This document shows positions 62,651 through 64,000 of a stretch of 64,000 nucleotides of DNA, piece after piece. This DNA is from Acanthosepion esculentum. Its lineage: Eukaryota > Mollusca > Cephalopoda > Sepiida > Sepiidae. The first letter of the stretch is position 1, and the number at the start of each line of letters is the position of its first letter. Location: NCBI GenBank assembly GCA_964036315.1, contig OZ038510.1, positions 85,614,073 to 85,678,072 of the forward strand, written 5' to 3'. The position numbers were made by a program, and so were the translations under genes. The notes beneath the pieces are model-generated. The model was not told where the DNA came from and made no database searches. It saw only the letters and a program-made list of their open reading frames with translations.

Positions 62651-64000
62651 GATGTGGCCATCAAATGGATTAGAAGAGGAAGTCTCTATTGATGTGGTCA
62701 TCTAATGGATGAGAAGAGGAAGTCTCTATTGATGTGGCCATGTAATTGATTGAAGAGGAGGTGTCTATTGATGTGGTCATCTTATGGATTAGAAGAGGAA
62801 GTCTCTATTGATGTGGTCATCTCATGGATTAGAAGAGTAAGTCTCTATTGATGTCGCCATACAATGGATTAGAAGAGAGAGTCTCTATTGATGTGGTCAT
62901 CTAATGGATTAGAAGAGGAAGTCTATTGATTTGTTCATCTAATTGATGAGAAGAGGAAGTCTATTGATGTGGTCATGTAAAGGATTAGAAAAGGAAGTCT
63001 CTATTGATGTGGCCATGTAATGTATTAGAAGTGGAAGTCTCTATTGATGTGGCCATGTAATGGATTAGAAGAGGTTGTCTCTATTGATGTGGCCATCTAA
63101 TGGATTAGAAGAGGAAGTCTCTATTGATGTGGTCATCTAATGGATGAGAAGAGGAAGACTATTGATGTGGTCATCTAATGTATGAGAAGAGGAAGTCTCT
63201 ATTGATGTGGCCTAGTAATGGATTAGAAAAGGAAGTCTCTATTGATGTCGTCATCTAATGGATTAGAAGAAGAAGTCTCTATTGATGTGGTCATCAAATG
63301 GATTACAAGAGGAAGTCTCTATTGATGTGGCCATGTAATGGATAAGAAGAGGAAGTCTCTATTGATATGGCCATGTAATGGATTAGAAGAGGGAGTCTCC
63401 ATTGATGTGGTCATCAAATGGATCAGAAGAGAAAGTCTCTATTGATGTCGCCATGTAATGGATTAGAAGTGAGAGTCTCTATTGATGTGGTCATCTAATG
63501 GATTAGAAGAGGAAGTCTATTGATTTGGTCATCTAATGGATGAGAAGAGGAAGTCTATTGATGTGGTCATATAATGGATGAGAATAGAAAGTCTCTATTG
63601 ATGTGGCCATCTAATGGTTTAGAAGAGAGAGTCTCTATTGATGTGGCCATCTAATGGATTAGAAGAGGAAGTCTCTATTGATGTGGTCATCTAATGGATA
63701 AGAAGAGGAAGTCTATTGATGTGGTCATCTAATGGATGAGAAGAGGAAGTCTATTGATGTGGTCTTCTAATGGATTAGAAGAGGAAGTCTCTATTGATAT
63801 GGCCATGTAATGGATTAGAAGAGGAAGTCTCCATTGATGTGGTCATCTAATGGATTAGAAGAGGAAGTCTCTATTGATGTGGCCATATAATGTATTAGAA
63901 GATGGAGTCTCTATTGATGTGGCCATCTAATGGTTTAGTAGAGTGAGTCTCTATTGATGTGGCCATCTAATGGATTAGAAGAGGAAGTCTCTATTGATGT

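Larger units (their letters stand above)
1..64000 (+). repeat. 40/38-bp tandem satellite array filling the window
   Basis: Every part of the window can be read as head-to-tail copies of one monomer. Its consensus, in order, is CTAATGGATTAG, AAGAGGAAG, TCTCTATT and GATGTGGTCAT (40 bp). The commonest length variant is 38 bp, with TCTCT shortened to TCT. Rarer forms are 39 bp (CTATGATG instead of CTATTGATG) and 35 bp (CATTGGTC instead of CATTGATGTGGTC). Recurrent point variants are TTAG/TGAG, GGTC/GGCC, CATCTAATGG/CATGTAATGG, and GGATTAG/GGTTTAG. I see no unique sequence, poly-A tail, transposon end, tRNA, rRNA or coding gene anywhere. The frame is broken by TAG, TAA and TGA in most monomers on both strands. 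Long homogeneous arrays with higher-order structure are typical of eukaryotic heterochromatin; the species and satellite family are not recognised. Confidence 0.98.
59960..64000 (+). repeat. Satellite domain D
   Basis: Monomers such as GGCCATGTAATGG and GGATTTGAAGAGG return. From about 63,290 to 63,960 clear domain B forms reappear (GATAAGAAGAGG, GATATGGCC, GTCATATAATGG with GAATAG, GGTTTAG with GAGAGAG). The domain thus mixes A- and B-like sequence on the far side of domain C. No gene is present; the array runs off the end of the window. Confidence 0.78.

Noticed and set aside
1..64000. CRISPR array
   Set aside because: Repeats are directly adjacent with no unique spacers, the unit is variable, and there are no cas genes or leader.
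1..64000. Telomeric repeat or known centromeric alpha-type satellite
   Set aside because: There is no TTAGGG-like or similar telomeric run. Monomer length and sequence do not resemble 171-bp alpha satellite, and I see no match to the CENP-B box pattern (TTCG with CGGG).
1..64000. G-quadruplex potential on the G-rich + strand
   Set aside because: Runs of three or more G are rare (GAGGGAG, GATGGGGTC) and isolated; four runs never come close together.
1..64000. Triplex-forming (H-DNA) mirror repeat in the purine stretch AGAAGAGGAAG
   Set aside because: The stretch is only about 11 bases and is not a true mirror repeat, so it is too short to support the claim.

Overview
This window is one uninterrupted block of tandem satellite DNA. 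I find no gene, RNA gene, transposon or other unique sequence in it. The repeat unit is about 40 bp. In the + strand it reads CTAATGGATTAG, then AAGAGGAAG, then TCTCTATT, then GATGTGGTCAT, and back to CTAAT. A 38-bp form lacks one CT from the TCTCT run. Dividing the window by a mean of about 39.5 bp gives roughly 1,600 monomers. Both edges cut through monomers, so the array continues beyond the window on each side. A homogeneous satellite tens of kilobases long, with layered higher-order repeats, points to a eukaryotic heterochromatic region (pericentromeric, subtelomeric or interstitial). I do not recognise the satellite family and cannot name the species. The consensus is about 62% A+T, has no CpG, and is purine-rich on the + strand (23 of 40 bases; 11 G against 4 C).

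Layout. Domain A (1 to about 9,066) mixes 40- and 38-bp monomers and holds overlapping segmental duplications (offsets 1,343, 1,226, 4,152 then 4,072, 2,885, 2,486 and 198 bp). The one change of orientation follows: bases 9,122-10,018 are inverted, and reverse-complement the segment at about 5,371-6,236. They sit inside what looks like a third copy of the 1,343-bp unit. Domain B (about 10,190-38,020) has its own monomer variants (GAATAGGAAG, CCATGTAATGG, CCATTTAATGG, a 39-bp form, and an 11-member 35-bp form). It has higher-order units of 1,021 bp, about 3.3 kb, 1,621-1,661 bp, and 866 bp with a nested 355-bp part. Domain C (about 38,020-59,960) is dominated by alternation of a 40-bp TTAG-type and a 38-bp TGAG-type monomer (78-bp dimer). 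It includes a nearly identical 1.33-kb tandem duplication and units of 1,730 and 1,496 bp. Domain D (about 59,960-64,000) mixes A- and B-like monomers around a 1,220-bp duplication.

The interest lies in the architecture: two overlapping dyads in each monomer, a length-alternating dimer, the inversion with fold-back junctions, and nested higher-order repeats that record unequal exchange. The only open reading frames are periodic reverse-strand translations of the repeat, and I do not call them genes. All alignments were made by eye, so block boundaries are approximate (about one monomer) unless single bases are given.
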